A stretch of 64,000 nucleotides of DNA from Legionella rowbothamii. Its GTDB lineage: Bacteria > Pseudomonadota > Gammaproteobacteria > Legionellales > Legionellaceae. Below are positions 24,826 to 33,082 of the stretch, in pieces (within the stretch, counting starts at the first letter, position 1; every line of letters begins with the position of its first letter). The stretch is taken from the NCBI RefSeq assembly GCF_900639985.1, contig NZ_CAAAIM010000004.1, positions 124,001 to 188,000 on the forward strand. Reading direction: 5' to 3'. The notes under the pieces are model-generated. The model did no database searches. It was not told the origin of the DNA and saw only the letters and a list, made by a program, of their open reading frames with translations. The translations under genes and the position numbers were made by a program.

Positions 24826-26406
24826 CTATTTTTTTTCTTTATTTGCATCCAGGCAAATTGCTTCGATACTCGTTAGGTTGGTGATGCATTTACCTCCATC
24901 TTTCAAGTCATAATGCCAACGATGTCTTGGACAAACTAAGCAGCCATTTTCAATCCAGCCCTGCGATAAATCTGCTCCCTGATGTTTGCAATATCTTAAA
25001 ATAGAATACTGCTTTCCTTCATAATGAACGATGATGCGCTCGCGACGCTCTAAATAAGACTTCATTAATTCACACAGTCTGCCAATACTGTTAGCATCTA
25101 AAGTAATAAATCCATGAATTAGCGTATTATACAAATCGGGTTTACGCGATAGTTTTACCCTAAAGGTCAATGCAAAATCAGGCCAGTTGATTTCTTTTTG
25201 CAGTACCTTATGTACTTGCCAGGCGGGGGCTTCAATTAGGTAATAATGATGAGTATCCAGGATGGCTTTGACTATGGTTAAGGTTTTGTCTTTAAAATTA
25301 ACTTGATACATCAAATCATAATCTTGAATTTTCCAATAGAGGGGGACCGTAACCTCCTCATGGACTAATTTTAAGCATTTTATTTTTTCCTCTAGGTCCT
25401 TTTGTAACGCTAAAAAAACTTGTTGTGGATTTATCTTATGGTTTTCAAGCTCACGCTTATAAAAATAATCACTATAATCATTTGCATAGGATTGTACAAT
25501 TTGATAAAACTCCGCATCGTTAAGTCGATTAGGTGCTAAATGAATCCAGTGGGATGTCACAACATCTAAAGTATCTCCTGGCATTAACTCTGGCCATTTT
25601 GTGTGTGAATCTTTGCAGCGCTTATTTAAAAATTCAATGAGTTCAGGAGCCCGGGGAAAAATATTAATCGGCTCAAAATTTTTATGGATAAGCATCGGAT
25701 CTAAAAAGCAGGGAGGACCTGCAGAAGGAAAATAAAAAGTTGGTTTTACAGTTTCAATAGCTCGCGCCGTTAGTTCAAATTTCACTGTTTTTTTGCTTAA
25801 GGAAATTTTTTCATAGGTGAGTAGATCATAGTCATAACAGGTTGGATGCCAAATGGCTCCGGAAAATTGGGCTGCGAATACATTAATTGGTCCATATTCT
25901 TTGGTTATGCTTTCTAAACGCTCGTTAATTTTACAATCATTAATATTTAGAAATGTTTTAGCGTTTGCTTTGATGAGGACGGCAGAATCGCATTCAAGCT
26001 CTGAATCAATAACAAACATGGTGAGGTTGGAGCCATCCTGAAAAACCAGATTTTCCTTATCCTTTAATTCAATGATTTGTTTACATTGATAACCCATTTG
26101 CATTAACTCATCTTTGACTATGGGATGCTGAAACTCCGCCAAAATAATGGAGAAGTCTCTATTTTTTAGCGAACTTAAAAAAGCAGGGTCAAAATGGTCT
26201 TTGTGTTCATGGCTAATGTAGATGTATTTTTCTTTTCCGCTTTTATTAAATAAATCAATAACATATTTGGCCATATGGTGATTTCTGGGATATTGAAACC
26301 AGGAAGAATCAAAAGCGCCCAAGGGGGATAGCCAAGGATCTAGAACGATAATAGTTGATGTGGTTTCTACACAAAAGCCTGCATGTCCTAAGTAAGTAAT
26401 TATCAT
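24826..26406 (-). CDS. Metallo-beta-lactamase fold protein with C-terminal Rieske [2Fe-2S] domain
   Basis: The 526-residue protein joins two recognisable domains. The N-terminal part is an UlaG-like metallo-beta-lactamase fold: YLGHAGFCVE, LDPWLSP and the metal motif SHEHKDH (His66, His68, Asp70, His71). The C-terminal part has a full Rieske ligand set, C-X-H (Cys473, His475) and C-X2-H (Cys492, His495). The middle has no signature I know. The pair of domains recalls CMP-N-acetylneuraminate hydroxylase, which combines Rieske and beta-lactamase-like modules, but here the Rieske domain is C-terminal. The start overlaps the upstream epimerase stop by 4 bp (ATGA). Oxidation of a sugar or lipid substrate is possible; no specific function is assigned. 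Confidence 0.72.
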   Translation of the reverse strand: MIITYLGHAGFCVETTSTIIVLDPWLSPLGAFDSSWFQYPRNHHMAKYVIDLFNKSGKEKYIYISHEHKDHFDPAFLSSLKNRDFSIILAEFQHPIVKDELMQMGYQCKQIIELKDKENLVFQDGSNLTMFVIDSELECDSAVLIKANAKTFLNINDCKINERLESITKEYGPINVFAAQFSGAIWHPTCYDYDLLTYEKISLSKKTVKFELTARAIETVKPTFYFPSAGPPCFLDPMLIHKNFEPINIFPRAPELIEFLNKRCKDSHTKWPELMPGDTLDVVTSHWIHLAPNRLNDAEFYQIVQSYANDYSDYFYKRELENHKINPQQVFLALQKDLEEKIKCLKLVHEEVTVPLYWKIQDYDLMYQVNFKDKTLTIVKAILDTHHYYLIEAPAWQVHKVLQKEINWPDFALTFRVKLSRKPDLYNTLIHGFITLDANSIGRLCELMKSYLERRERIIVHYEGKQYSILRYCKHQGADLSQGWIENGCLVCPRHRWHYDLKDGGKCITNLTSIEAICLDANKEKK

Positions 26407-27377
26407 TTTATACCTATTTGTTTAAAGTAGGCTGCAACATCTGCAATGGTTGTGTCTATATTCCATTTATAAGTATAGTGGGTCAGCTTCAATAATTTGC
26501 TGAGGTCTGGTTTGCGATCAGCGATGTAGATAAAATCATTATGATAAACCTCACTAAACGGGATATGTGTAATAGGCGATTGGCTTTTGCAAATTTTTTT
26601 AATTTTTTTTGCCAAGGTATTAATGCTTATATCTTCATTAAAACCAACATTCACAATCTCTCCTAGAGATGCTGGATTATTGGCGAGCCGATCAATTAAA
26701 TTAACCGAATCTTCCACATTACAGAAGGATCTTTTTTGCGTACCATCGCCAAAAACCGTAATTGGTTCATTATGCAGTGCTTGTTTAATTAATCGGGGTA
26801 CGACCATGCCATATCGAGATAATTGATTGCGCCCAACGGTGTTAAATAGTCGTAGAACAATGGTTGGAATTTGATGCTTATGCCAAAAAGCTAAGGCAAT
26901 TGATTCATCAGTGAGTTTGCTAATTACATATGAAGCATGACTGGAGATACTACTTTCAATAATCAATGGGGTATGTTCGCTCATGGTTTTATGTTGACTA
27001 CCATAGACTTCAGAGCTGGATGCGATGATTACTAAGGGTTTGGCCTCAAGAGAAAGAATGGTTTCCATGAGCTTTAAGGTTGCAAAAATATTGCATTTTA
27101 AAGTTTCAACTGGGTGATTTAAGACATGAAACATGCCAACGACTGCAGCCATATGATAGATTCTATCGACACCAACAAGTGCTTGAACAAGTCCCTTCCA
27201 TTTGAGTAAGTCTTTTTTGTAGAAGGTAAAGCCTGGTTCTTGTTGTAATGCTTTGATGTTTTCCATCCTGCCGGTTGATAGATTATCAACAACAATAACT
27301 TCATCCCCTTTTTGCACATGATATTTTGCTAAATTCGAACCTATAAATCCTGCACCGCCAGTTATTAGAACACGCAT
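26403..27377 (-). CDS. NAD-dependent sugar epimerase/dehydratase (extended SDR)
   Basis: An extended short-chain dehydrogenase with the Rossmann motif TGGAGFIGSN at residues 6-15, the SSSEVYGS segment, a SYVISKL Tyr-Lys pair and RLFNTVGRNQ. It resembles UDP-glucose 4-epimerase/UDP-glucuronate decarboxylase-type enzymes acting on nucleotide sugars. ATG 27377 is preferred because GGAG lies 6 bases before it; ATG 27380 is adjacent, and a start at 27425 adds 16 unrelated residues. It is translationally coupled to the metallo-beta-lactamase/Rieske gene. The second epimerase downstream of pelG is a different protein. Substrate is not determined. Confidence 0.8.
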   Translation of the reverse strand: MRVLITGGAGFIGSNLAKYHVQKGDEVIVVDNLSTGRMENIKALQQEPGFTFYKKDLLKWKGLVQALVGVDRIYHMAAVVGMFHVLNHPVETLKCNIFATLKLMETILSLEAKPLVIIASSSEVYGSQHKTMSEHTPLIIESSISSHASYVISKLTDESIALAFWHKHQIPTIVLRLFNTVGRNQLSRYGMVVPRLIKQALHNEPITVFGDGTQKRSFCNVEDSVNLIDRLANNPASLGEIVNVGFNEDISINTLAKKIKKICKSQSPITHIPFSEVYHNDFIYIADRKPDLSKLLKLTHYTYKWNIDTTIADVAAYFKQIGIK

Positions 27378-27702
27378 CATGGTCTCCAACGCTTTATATC
27401 GTTTTTGCTGAGCCCCGACTTCCACAGAATTTTGATGAAGATGTTTTTTTCTTTGTCGAGCGTTTTTAAAATAAGTTAATTGAATTATAGTCTAAGGTTT
27501 TTCCTTTTTTGTTTGCCCATGTGGGCTAATTTATTAAGCCTGCCTGCAACCAAGCTGCGCTGGTTAGATCTTCCCAATCGGGGACAGCCTCTCAAAGAAA
27601 AAACTTTTTTAGTTGCGGGCAAGAGGTTACAATGTATCTTTTATCAGGGAAGCTGTTTCTATTTACAAAGGGCTGTTTATATCCTCGATACAGGGGCATT
27701 GA
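27378..27702. other. Divergent intergenic region between sugar epimerase and lptF
   Basis: These 325 bp should hold the lptFG promoter on the plus strand and the epimerase promoter on the minus strand. A TATAGT hexamer at 27486-27491 is a possible -10 box, but no convincing -35 accompanies it. A plus-strand reading frame from 27480 is discussed under rejected items. No repeat seen. Confidence 0.4.
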
Positions 27703-28782
27703 GTGATCATTTTTCGTTATTTAGCTAAAGAAGTGTTTGTCACTTTGATTGCGCTAACATCCATACTCGTTTTAATTTTTTTGAGTAATCAATTAATTCA
27801 ATATTTAAATCGGGCTGCTTCAGGAAGCATTCCCGGGGTTATTATTATGAAATTAATGATGCTCGAATTACCAACCTTGTTAAGCTTGCTGGTTCCCTTA
27901 GGCTTTTATATTGCCATGCTTGTCGCTTATGGGCGTTTGTATGCCGAAAGTGAGATGACCGTATTAAGAGCTTGTGGCTATGGCTCGGGCCAATTGTTAA
28001 AGCACAGCTTTATTATGGCATCATTCGTTGCTGTTATTGTCGCTGCTGTGATGATCTGGGCGAGTCCGTATATTTATATAGAACGTGCCAAATTATTACG
28101 TACTACGGGCATTCAAACGTTAGTGCAAACAATAATGCCAGGGCGATTTCATGCGATTAATGATGGGCAGCAAGTTTTTTATGTGCAATCAATGAGCCGC
28201 GATCATACAAAGGCTGAACAAGTATTCTTGGCAAAACGAAGTACGGAAAAGGAAAAGACTCGTTGGGATGTCTTATGGGCCGATAAAGCCTATGCGGAAA
28301 CTGACGCAAAAACAGGAGAGGACTATATTATCTTGCAAGACGGCAAGGAGTATCAAGGAACTCCCGGACACGCCAATTATCAAATTGCAGAATTTGGCGA
28401 ATATAAAGCGCGTTTACCGCACCCAATTGTCAAAATAAGCGATGATTTGCGTACCTTCAGTACCGCAAGTTTATGGCCATTGAATAATACGGATCGGGGT
28501 AAGGCTGCGGAATTGCAATGGCGTTTGTCAGTACCTTTGATGGTGCTCACACTCACCTTAGTCGCGGTGCCTTTGAGTCGTATTAATCCACGATCGGGTA
28601 AATATGCTAAATTATTCCCGGCAATTCTTATTTACATCCTCTATGCCAACTTGATGTTCATTGGGCGCAATGCTGTGGTTTCGGGAGCGGTCCCTCAATG
28701 GATAGGTCTCTGGTGGATTCATCTACTCGTAGCGGCTCTGGGATTATTCCTAATCTGGCGTAATCAGGTGAAATTAGCATGA
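27703..28782 (+). CDS. lptF: LPS export ABC transporter permease LptF
   Basis: LptF is one of the two inner-membrane permeases of the Lpt machine that extracts LPS from the inner membrane. The 359-residue protein has N-terminal membrane helices (MIIFRYLAKEVFVTLIALTSILVLIF is conserved in pattern), a periplasmic beta-jellyroll-like middle (FHAINDGQQVFYVQSM) and C-terminal helices with LVAVPLSRINPRSGKYAKLF. It starts with GTG 27703, with AGGGG about 7 bases upstream. Its stop overlaps the lptG start (ATGA). Confidence 0.95.
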   Translation: MIIFRYLAKEVFVTLIALTSILVLIFLSNQLIQYLNRAASGSIPGVIIMKLMMLELPTLLSLLVPLGFYIAMLVAYGRLYAESEMTVLRACGYGSGQLLKHSFIMASFVAVIVAAVMIWASPYIYIERAKLLRTTGIQTLVQTIMPGRFHAINDGQQVFYVQSMSRDHTKAEQVFLAKRSTEKEKTRWDVLWADKAYAETDAKTGEDYIILQDGKEYQGTPGHANYQIAEFGEYKARLPHPIVKISDDLRTFSTASLWPLNNTDRGKAAELQWRLSVPLMVLTLTLVAVPLSRINPRSGKYAKLFPAILIYILYANLMFIGRNAVVSGAVPQWIGLWWIHLLVAALGLFLIWRNQVKLA

Positions 28783-29843
28783 ACATTCTAGATCGTTATA
28801 TTGCAAAAACTGTTCTTATGTCCATTGGGATGGTTACCTTAATGCTGGTCGGGTTACAGATTTTTATTTTGTTTGTTGATCAGCTTGGGGATTTAGGGCG
28901 TGTTGATTATGGGATTATGCAAGCGGCTTTTTTTGTTCTATTGCAGATGCCTTATCAAGTCTATTTATTCTTCCCTATGGCTAGTTTGTTAGGTTGCTTG
29001 ATTGGCTTAGGTATTATGGCTAATCATAGTGAATTAGTGGTGATGCGCTCTTCAGGGAAATCGATATTGCAGATCACCGGAGCCGTTTTAAAAGCATCCG
29101 TTCTTTTGATTGTACTCGTTACTATTATGGGAGAAACGGTTATTCCCTTTCTGTCTCATTATGCCAATGATTATAAAACGGCAGCAGTGAGTGGGGGGCA
29201 GACGTTAAGAACGTCAAAAGGGTTTTGGTTACGTAATAATAATGATTTTATTTCGGTAGGTCAGGTTTTACCTGGTTATGTATTGCATGATATTTATCAG
29301 TTTCGTTTCGATGCGCAGCGTCATCTAAAAGTAGCTCGTTTTATTCGTGAAGCTAAATATACCGGCCAAGCCTGGATGGCTTATGATGTGCAACAAACTG
29401 AGTTTAATGAGGACAGTACGAACGCACAGACTTTTGCCACTATTCCCTGGGATGTTCCCGTAAAACCTAAGATCTTAACCATTAGCAGTATCGATCCCGA
29501 CGAAATGACCTTACATGAGTTAAATCGTTATATTCGCGAGCAAAAACGTAGCCATCAGAATGTGCATACCTATCAGTTCGCATTTCTGCAACGAATAGTG
29601 CAACCATTCACTACGATGGTGATGATGGTTTTGGCGATTCCCTTTATTTTTGGTCCTTTACGCTCCTCGACTATGGGTTCTAAGTTATTGGTTGGTGCTG
29701 CAGTTGGATTCGGTTTTCATATATTAAGCCGCTTTTTTGGCCCAGTAAGCACTGTATTCCAATTACCACCAGCATTAGCAGCTTTAGGTCCTACATTTCT
29801 TTTTGCCGTGCTGGGGATTTATTTGATGACTCGGGTGAGGTAA
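28779..29843 (+). CDS. lptG: LPS export ABC transporter permease LptG
   Basis: LptG is the partner of LptF in the LptB2FG complex. The 354-residue protein begins MNILDRYIAKTVL, the family signature, has the same helix-jellyroll-helix plan as LptF, and ends in a membrane segment followed by LMTRVR. The FGPLRSSTMGSKLLVGAAVGF segment before the last helices is typical. Start overlap with lptF by 4 bp shows coupled synthesis of the two subunits. Confidence 0.95.
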   Translation: MNILDRYIAKTVLMSIGMVTLMLVGLQIFILFVDQLGDLGRVDYGIMQAAFFVLLQMPYQVYLFFPMASLLGCLIGLGIMANHSELVVMRSSGKSILQITGAVLKASVLLIVLVTIMGETVIPFLSHYANDYKTAAVSGGQTLRTSKGFWLRNNNDFISVGQVLPGYVLHDIYQFRFDAQRHLKVARFIREAKYTGQAWMAYDVQQTEFNEDSTNAQTFATIPWDVPVKPKILTISSIDPDEMTLHELNRYIREQKRSHQNVHTYQFAFLQRIVQPFTTMVMMVLAIPFIFGPLRSSTMGSKLLVGAAVGFGFHILSRFFGPVSTVFQLPPALAALGPTFLFAVLGIYLMTRVR

Positions 29844-29984
29844 CTTACTGCACCTCCTCCGATGTTGCCAATGGTATCCTGAGGATTTTACGACGAGGGA
29901 CTTCCTGAAGGGTGGCAGTACATTTACTTATGGCACTTACTTCATATTGAGAAACGTCCTCACTGAGTTAGAGGTGACATGGCT

Positions 29985-31160
29985 CTACACAACTTGTCCG
30001 GCAGCCCATCCTGAAGACCAGGCCCATTGAAAATTGTAACCACCCAGCCACCCGGTAACATCTAATGCTTCACCAATGAAATAAAGTCCAGGAGTTTCAT
30101 TAGCTTCCATGGTTTTTGAGGAAACCGCATTGCAATCAACCCCACCAATAGTTACTTCGGCAGTGCGGTACCCCTCTGTGCCATTGGGCTTTATCTGCCA
30201 TGAATTAATTTGATTTGCTACTTGTTCTAAATCGCGATTCGCTAAATCGGCCAGTTTTTTTTCTGCCAGCGGCGAAGGAGTGAACAATTCAACAACTCGT
30301 TTAGGTAGGTAATTGGCTAGCACGGAATTTAATTGCTTATGAGGGCTGGTGGCTCTTGCGGTTTTTAATGTTTCTAACAGATTGATTTCGGGGAGCAGAT
30401 TAATATCAATCGATTCTCCTGCATGCCAATAAGAGGATAATTGCAGAATTGCGGGACCACTTAAACCACGGTGAGTGAATAGGGTATTTTCGCGAAACTC
30501 AATACGTTCATTTTTGGCAATGCTATCCACACTAACTCCAGAAAGTAAGGCTATTTTTTCCTTTTCCGTAACATCTAAGGTTAGGGGGACTAAGCCTGCA
30601 CGAGTGGGCCACACCTTTATGCCAAATTGTTCTGCCACTTTATAAGCAAAGGGGCTGGCCCCCATAGTGGGAATAGATAAACCACCACTGGCAATAACCA
30701 ATGATTGACACTGAAATGTTCCCTTTGTGGTATGCAGTTTAAAGTGTTCGTTTTTTTGAATTTTCTCGATACTGGTTTGTAATTGGATTTTGCTTCCAGC
30801 TTTATCACATTCCTTTAAGAGCATGTCGACAATGTCTTTTGACTTATGGTCACAAAATAATTGTCCTAGAGTTTTTTCATGAAAGGAAATGGAGTGTTTT
30901 TTAACGAGTGAAATAAAATCCCATTGTGTATATCGTGATAGGGCGGATTTAAAAAAATGGGGATTGTGGGAGTTGTATTTCTCAGGCTCAATATAATAAT
31001 TAGTGAAATTACAACGGCCACCACCAGACATTAAGATTTTTTTGCCGACTTTATTGGCATGATCGAGCACCAGTACTTTTCGATGGCGTTTGCTGGCTTC
31101 AATGGCACACATAAGGCCTGCTGCCCCTGCACCAACAATGATGACATCTACTTCTTCCAT
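29985..31160 (-). CDS. HI0933/YhiN-family FAD-dependent flavoprotein
   Basis: The 391-residue protein has the FAD-binding dinucleotide motif VGAGAAG (about 10-16) and KILMSGGGRCNFTN (about 42-55), the hallmark of the HI0933-like family. The C-terminal GLYFIGEALDVTGWLGGYNFQWAWSSG closes the FAD site. The biochemical role of this family is not well settled. It lies 10 bp after the S24-type regulator on the same strand and is convergent with lptG, so the regulator and flavoprotein may form one transcript. Confidence 0.85.
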   Translation of the reverse strand: MEEVDVIIVGAGAAGLMCAIEASKRHRKVLVLDHANKVGKKILMSGGGRCNFTNYYIEPEKYNSHNPHFFKSALSRYTQWDFISLVKKHSISFHEKTLGQLFCDHKSKDIVDMLLKECDKAGSKIQLQTSIEKIQKNEHFKLHTTKGTFQCQSLVIASGGLSIPTMGASPFAYKVAEQFGIKVWPTRAGLVPLTLDVTEKEKIALLSGVSVDSIAKNERIEFRENTLFTHRGLSGPAILQLSSYWHAGESIDINLLPEINLLETLKTARATSPHKQLNSVLANYLPKRVVELFTPSPLAEKKLADLANRDLEQVANQINSWQIKPNGTEGYRTAEVTIGGVDCNAVSSKTMEANETPGLYFIGEALDVTGWLGGYNFQWAWSSGWAAGQVV

Positions 31161-31170
31161 ATTTTAAGGA

Positions 31171-31830
31171 CTACTCTAATTCTAGGGATACTTCCACTTT
31201 TCTATGCCAAATAACCTGAGCTAATTCAGTAATTTCACAATTGAGTAAGAAGGGTGAAGTTGACGTTGTGTCTAAATTAGTACAGATCAAATTATAACGA
31301 CCCTCTTCTGAACTGGGCCTTAATTTTCTCACCAGAGTTTCTCCAGTGATTAACTTAACAATACAGAAAGTACCGATATAGCGTTCTGCATAATCCACAG
31401 GAACTAACTTACCACCAACATAGTCTCCAATTGCATAAAAAGGTTGCATAGAGTCATCGGTAATTACCGTAATGATAGGGTTTTTATTTTCTGTTTCAAA
31501 AAAATTAATCTCTCGCAGAATAGCATCTTTTTCTGCAATGGAATTGAGCGAGAATTTATTAATTGGTCTCGGAGGTAGCCCCTCGCCATTTATAAACCAT
31601 TCTGGAGATGTGATCAGCCCGCAATCAAATAAGGTTTTTACATATTTGACCATGCTTTTTTTGGGTACAGGATACCTACCGTCTTCCCACGCTTGAAGTG
31701 TTGCAGCAGAAAAACCACACTTATCTGCAAATTCGCGCCTGGAAAAACCCAACTGCATCCTTACGCTTTTAAGGCGTTCTCCGACAATTTTATAAAGTTC
31801 TCTATTCAAATCAAATTCAAATTCTAACAT
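31171..31830 (-). CDS. Helix-turn-helix regulator with S24/LexA-like domain
   Basis: The 219-residue protein has an XRE-type helix-turn-helix (about residues 14-60: MQLGFSRREFADKCGFSAATLQAWEDG). A C-terminal S24 peptidase-like domain follows, with the serine motif DDSMQPF and a later lysine in GETLVRKLRP, the pair used for self-cleavage in LexA and CI-like repressors. This design is common in phage repressors, but no phage genes are nearby. AT-rich inverted repeats upstream at 32061-32079 could be operators. Targets are unknown. Confidence 0.78.
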   Translation of the reverse strand: MLEFEFDLNRELYKIVGERLKSVRMQLGFSRREFADKCGFSAATLQAWEDGRYPVPKKSMVKYVKTLFDCGLITSPEWFINGEGLPPRPINKFSLNSIAEKDAILREINFFETENKNPIITVITDDSMQPFYAIGDYVGGKLVPVDYAERYIGTFCIVKLITGETLVRKLRPSSEEGRYNLICTNLDTTSTSPFLLNCEITELAQVIWHRKVEVSLELE

Positions 31831-32060
31831 GGAAGGAATATTAAATATTAATGATAAAACTGGCTTAACTTATTTTATTTTTAATATTTATCCATTACAG
31901 TACATCATCTATTGTAATAAGTGGGTTCTCGATGTCAATTTTTTTAAATAAAAGATTAAAGAAAATATAATTCTGCGACATAAGTATAGACTATTTTTAA
32001 AAACAAAGGTTATTTTGTATATAATTTATACCAATTCAGGAGAATTTAATTAATTCAACA

Positions 32061-32079
32061 AATATTAAATTTTAATATT
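32061..32079. promoter_or_regulatory. AT-rich palindrome upstream of a decayed gene
   Basis: AATATTAAATTTTAATATT is a 9+1+9 inverted repeat. A related half site, AATATTAAATATTAAT, lies just before the S24-type regulator start at about 31847-31862. Repressor binding is a guess from symmetry and position. Confidence 0.25.
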
Positions 32080-32093
32080 CTTTATAAGAGATC

Positions 32094-32646
32094 TTGTTGA
32101 ATTTAATTGAAAAACTAATATTCTACGTGTTTAATCAAAAATTCAATGGATCTATCCATGTTGAAACTCTGAAAAGGACTGTAGCGTTTGGATTAATGTT
32201 TTTTAATGCGTTTGCTCGAGCTGGTATTCAAGGAACTGCTTCTATGGGAAGGACTCCCATAATGAATGTTGGAAACACAACAATAAATTCATCCTCTTTT
32301 CGACCTAATATCTAATAATGGAGTGCCGCAGGTGGATGCGCCTGCTAATCTTGCTCTTAGCAGTGAGCAATTGGGTTTAACCGGACCACTGAATTTAGGT
32401 GTGAACTATAGTGATCTCACCGACACTTATGTAACAGCACAATATGTTAAAAGGCTATCGGATATTTGGGCCTTTGGTTTACTGGGGGAGTATGGTAATG
32501 ATCAGTACCGTTATAATGGAACAGTAGGTTTATAAGTAAGTCTTGGTAATTCCTTACTTCCAGGGTTGTATTCTGGTTATTCTGTTGAGCTGTGTAATAA
32601 CAGTACTTGTAAGGGTTTAAATTCAAATATTGTAGCATTTAGTTAA
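32094..32646 (+). pseudogene. Decayed outer-membrane/surface protein gene
   Basis: Three in-line segments look like one broken gene. The first (from about 32094) has a signal-like stretch KRTVAFGLMFFNAFARAG and then NTTINSSSFRPNI before a stop. A one-base frame change near 32310 continues as SNNGVPQVDAPANLA, through beta-strand-like TYVTAQYVKRLSDIWAFGLL, to an in-frame TAA at 32533-32535. Reading past that gives SLGNSLLPGLYSGYSVELCN and ends at 32646. The intact ancestor was likely a secreted beta-rich protein of Legionella type. The first start is a weak TTG, and the 5' part may be damaged too. Confidence 0.55.
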
Positions 32647-32727
32647 ATTTGTCGTTTGAATTGGAAATTTTTTAAACCTTCATTAATAATTGATATTAAT
32701 GAAGGTTTTTCAGTTAAGGTGATTATT

Positions 32728-33000
32728 GTGAATGAACTGAATATTTTAAAGTTATTTTATGATGAGATGAAGCTTTTAGGAGTTACTCGTGATCAAGTGT
32801 TTTTAACAATTGAAGATGAAGCAGCAGCAGTTTTATCACAAAAACTTAATATGCCTGTTTCTGTAGAGGAGGCACAAAAATTAACGGATATTTGTATTGC
32901 CAATGAATGGCTAGAGCGTACTACTGCAGACCCGCATTATAAGTATTTATCTCTAACAGAGGCGGGCTTGCAAATTGTCCTGGCGAATGAGTACAGTTAA
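32728..33000 (+). CDS. Small hypothetical protein
   Basis: The 90-residue product starts at GTG 32728 with AAGG 8 bases upstream; a longer frame from 32656 lacks a good start. It is rich in helix formers and ends in YKYLSLTEAGLQIVLANEYS. The segment VEEAQKLTDICIANEWLERT followed by YLSLTEAG resembles a small winged-helix fold as found in MarR-like and replication-associated proteins. This is only a pattern impression. It precedes carB by 82 bp. Confidence 0.55.
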   Translation: MNELNILKLFYDEMKLLGVTRDQVFLTIEDEAAAVLSQKLNMPVSVEEAQKLTDICIANEWLERTTADPHYKYLSLTEAGLQIVLANEYS

Positions 33001-33082
33001 TTTATTAAAGAATCGCAATCAAAGGTATAAACTTTAAGCAAAAATCGGTAAAATACATCACTTTATTTTTTTAGTTGTTGCC

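Noticed and set aside
24588..24848. 86-codon minus-strand frame between the Rieske gene and pelA
   Set aside because: It spans the 81-bp palindromic repeat and overlaps both neighbouring genes at its ends. The translation is not protein-like.
27480..27728. 82-codon plus-strand frame before lptF
   Set aside because: It starts at a TTG without a ribosome-binding site, runs into lptF by 26 bp and shows no family pattern. It lies where the lptFG promoter should be.
31171..31830. Prophage or integrated element around the S24-type regulator
   Set aside because: No integrase, structural phage genes or att-like direct repeats were seen on either side; the neighbours are lptFG, a flavoprotein and carB.
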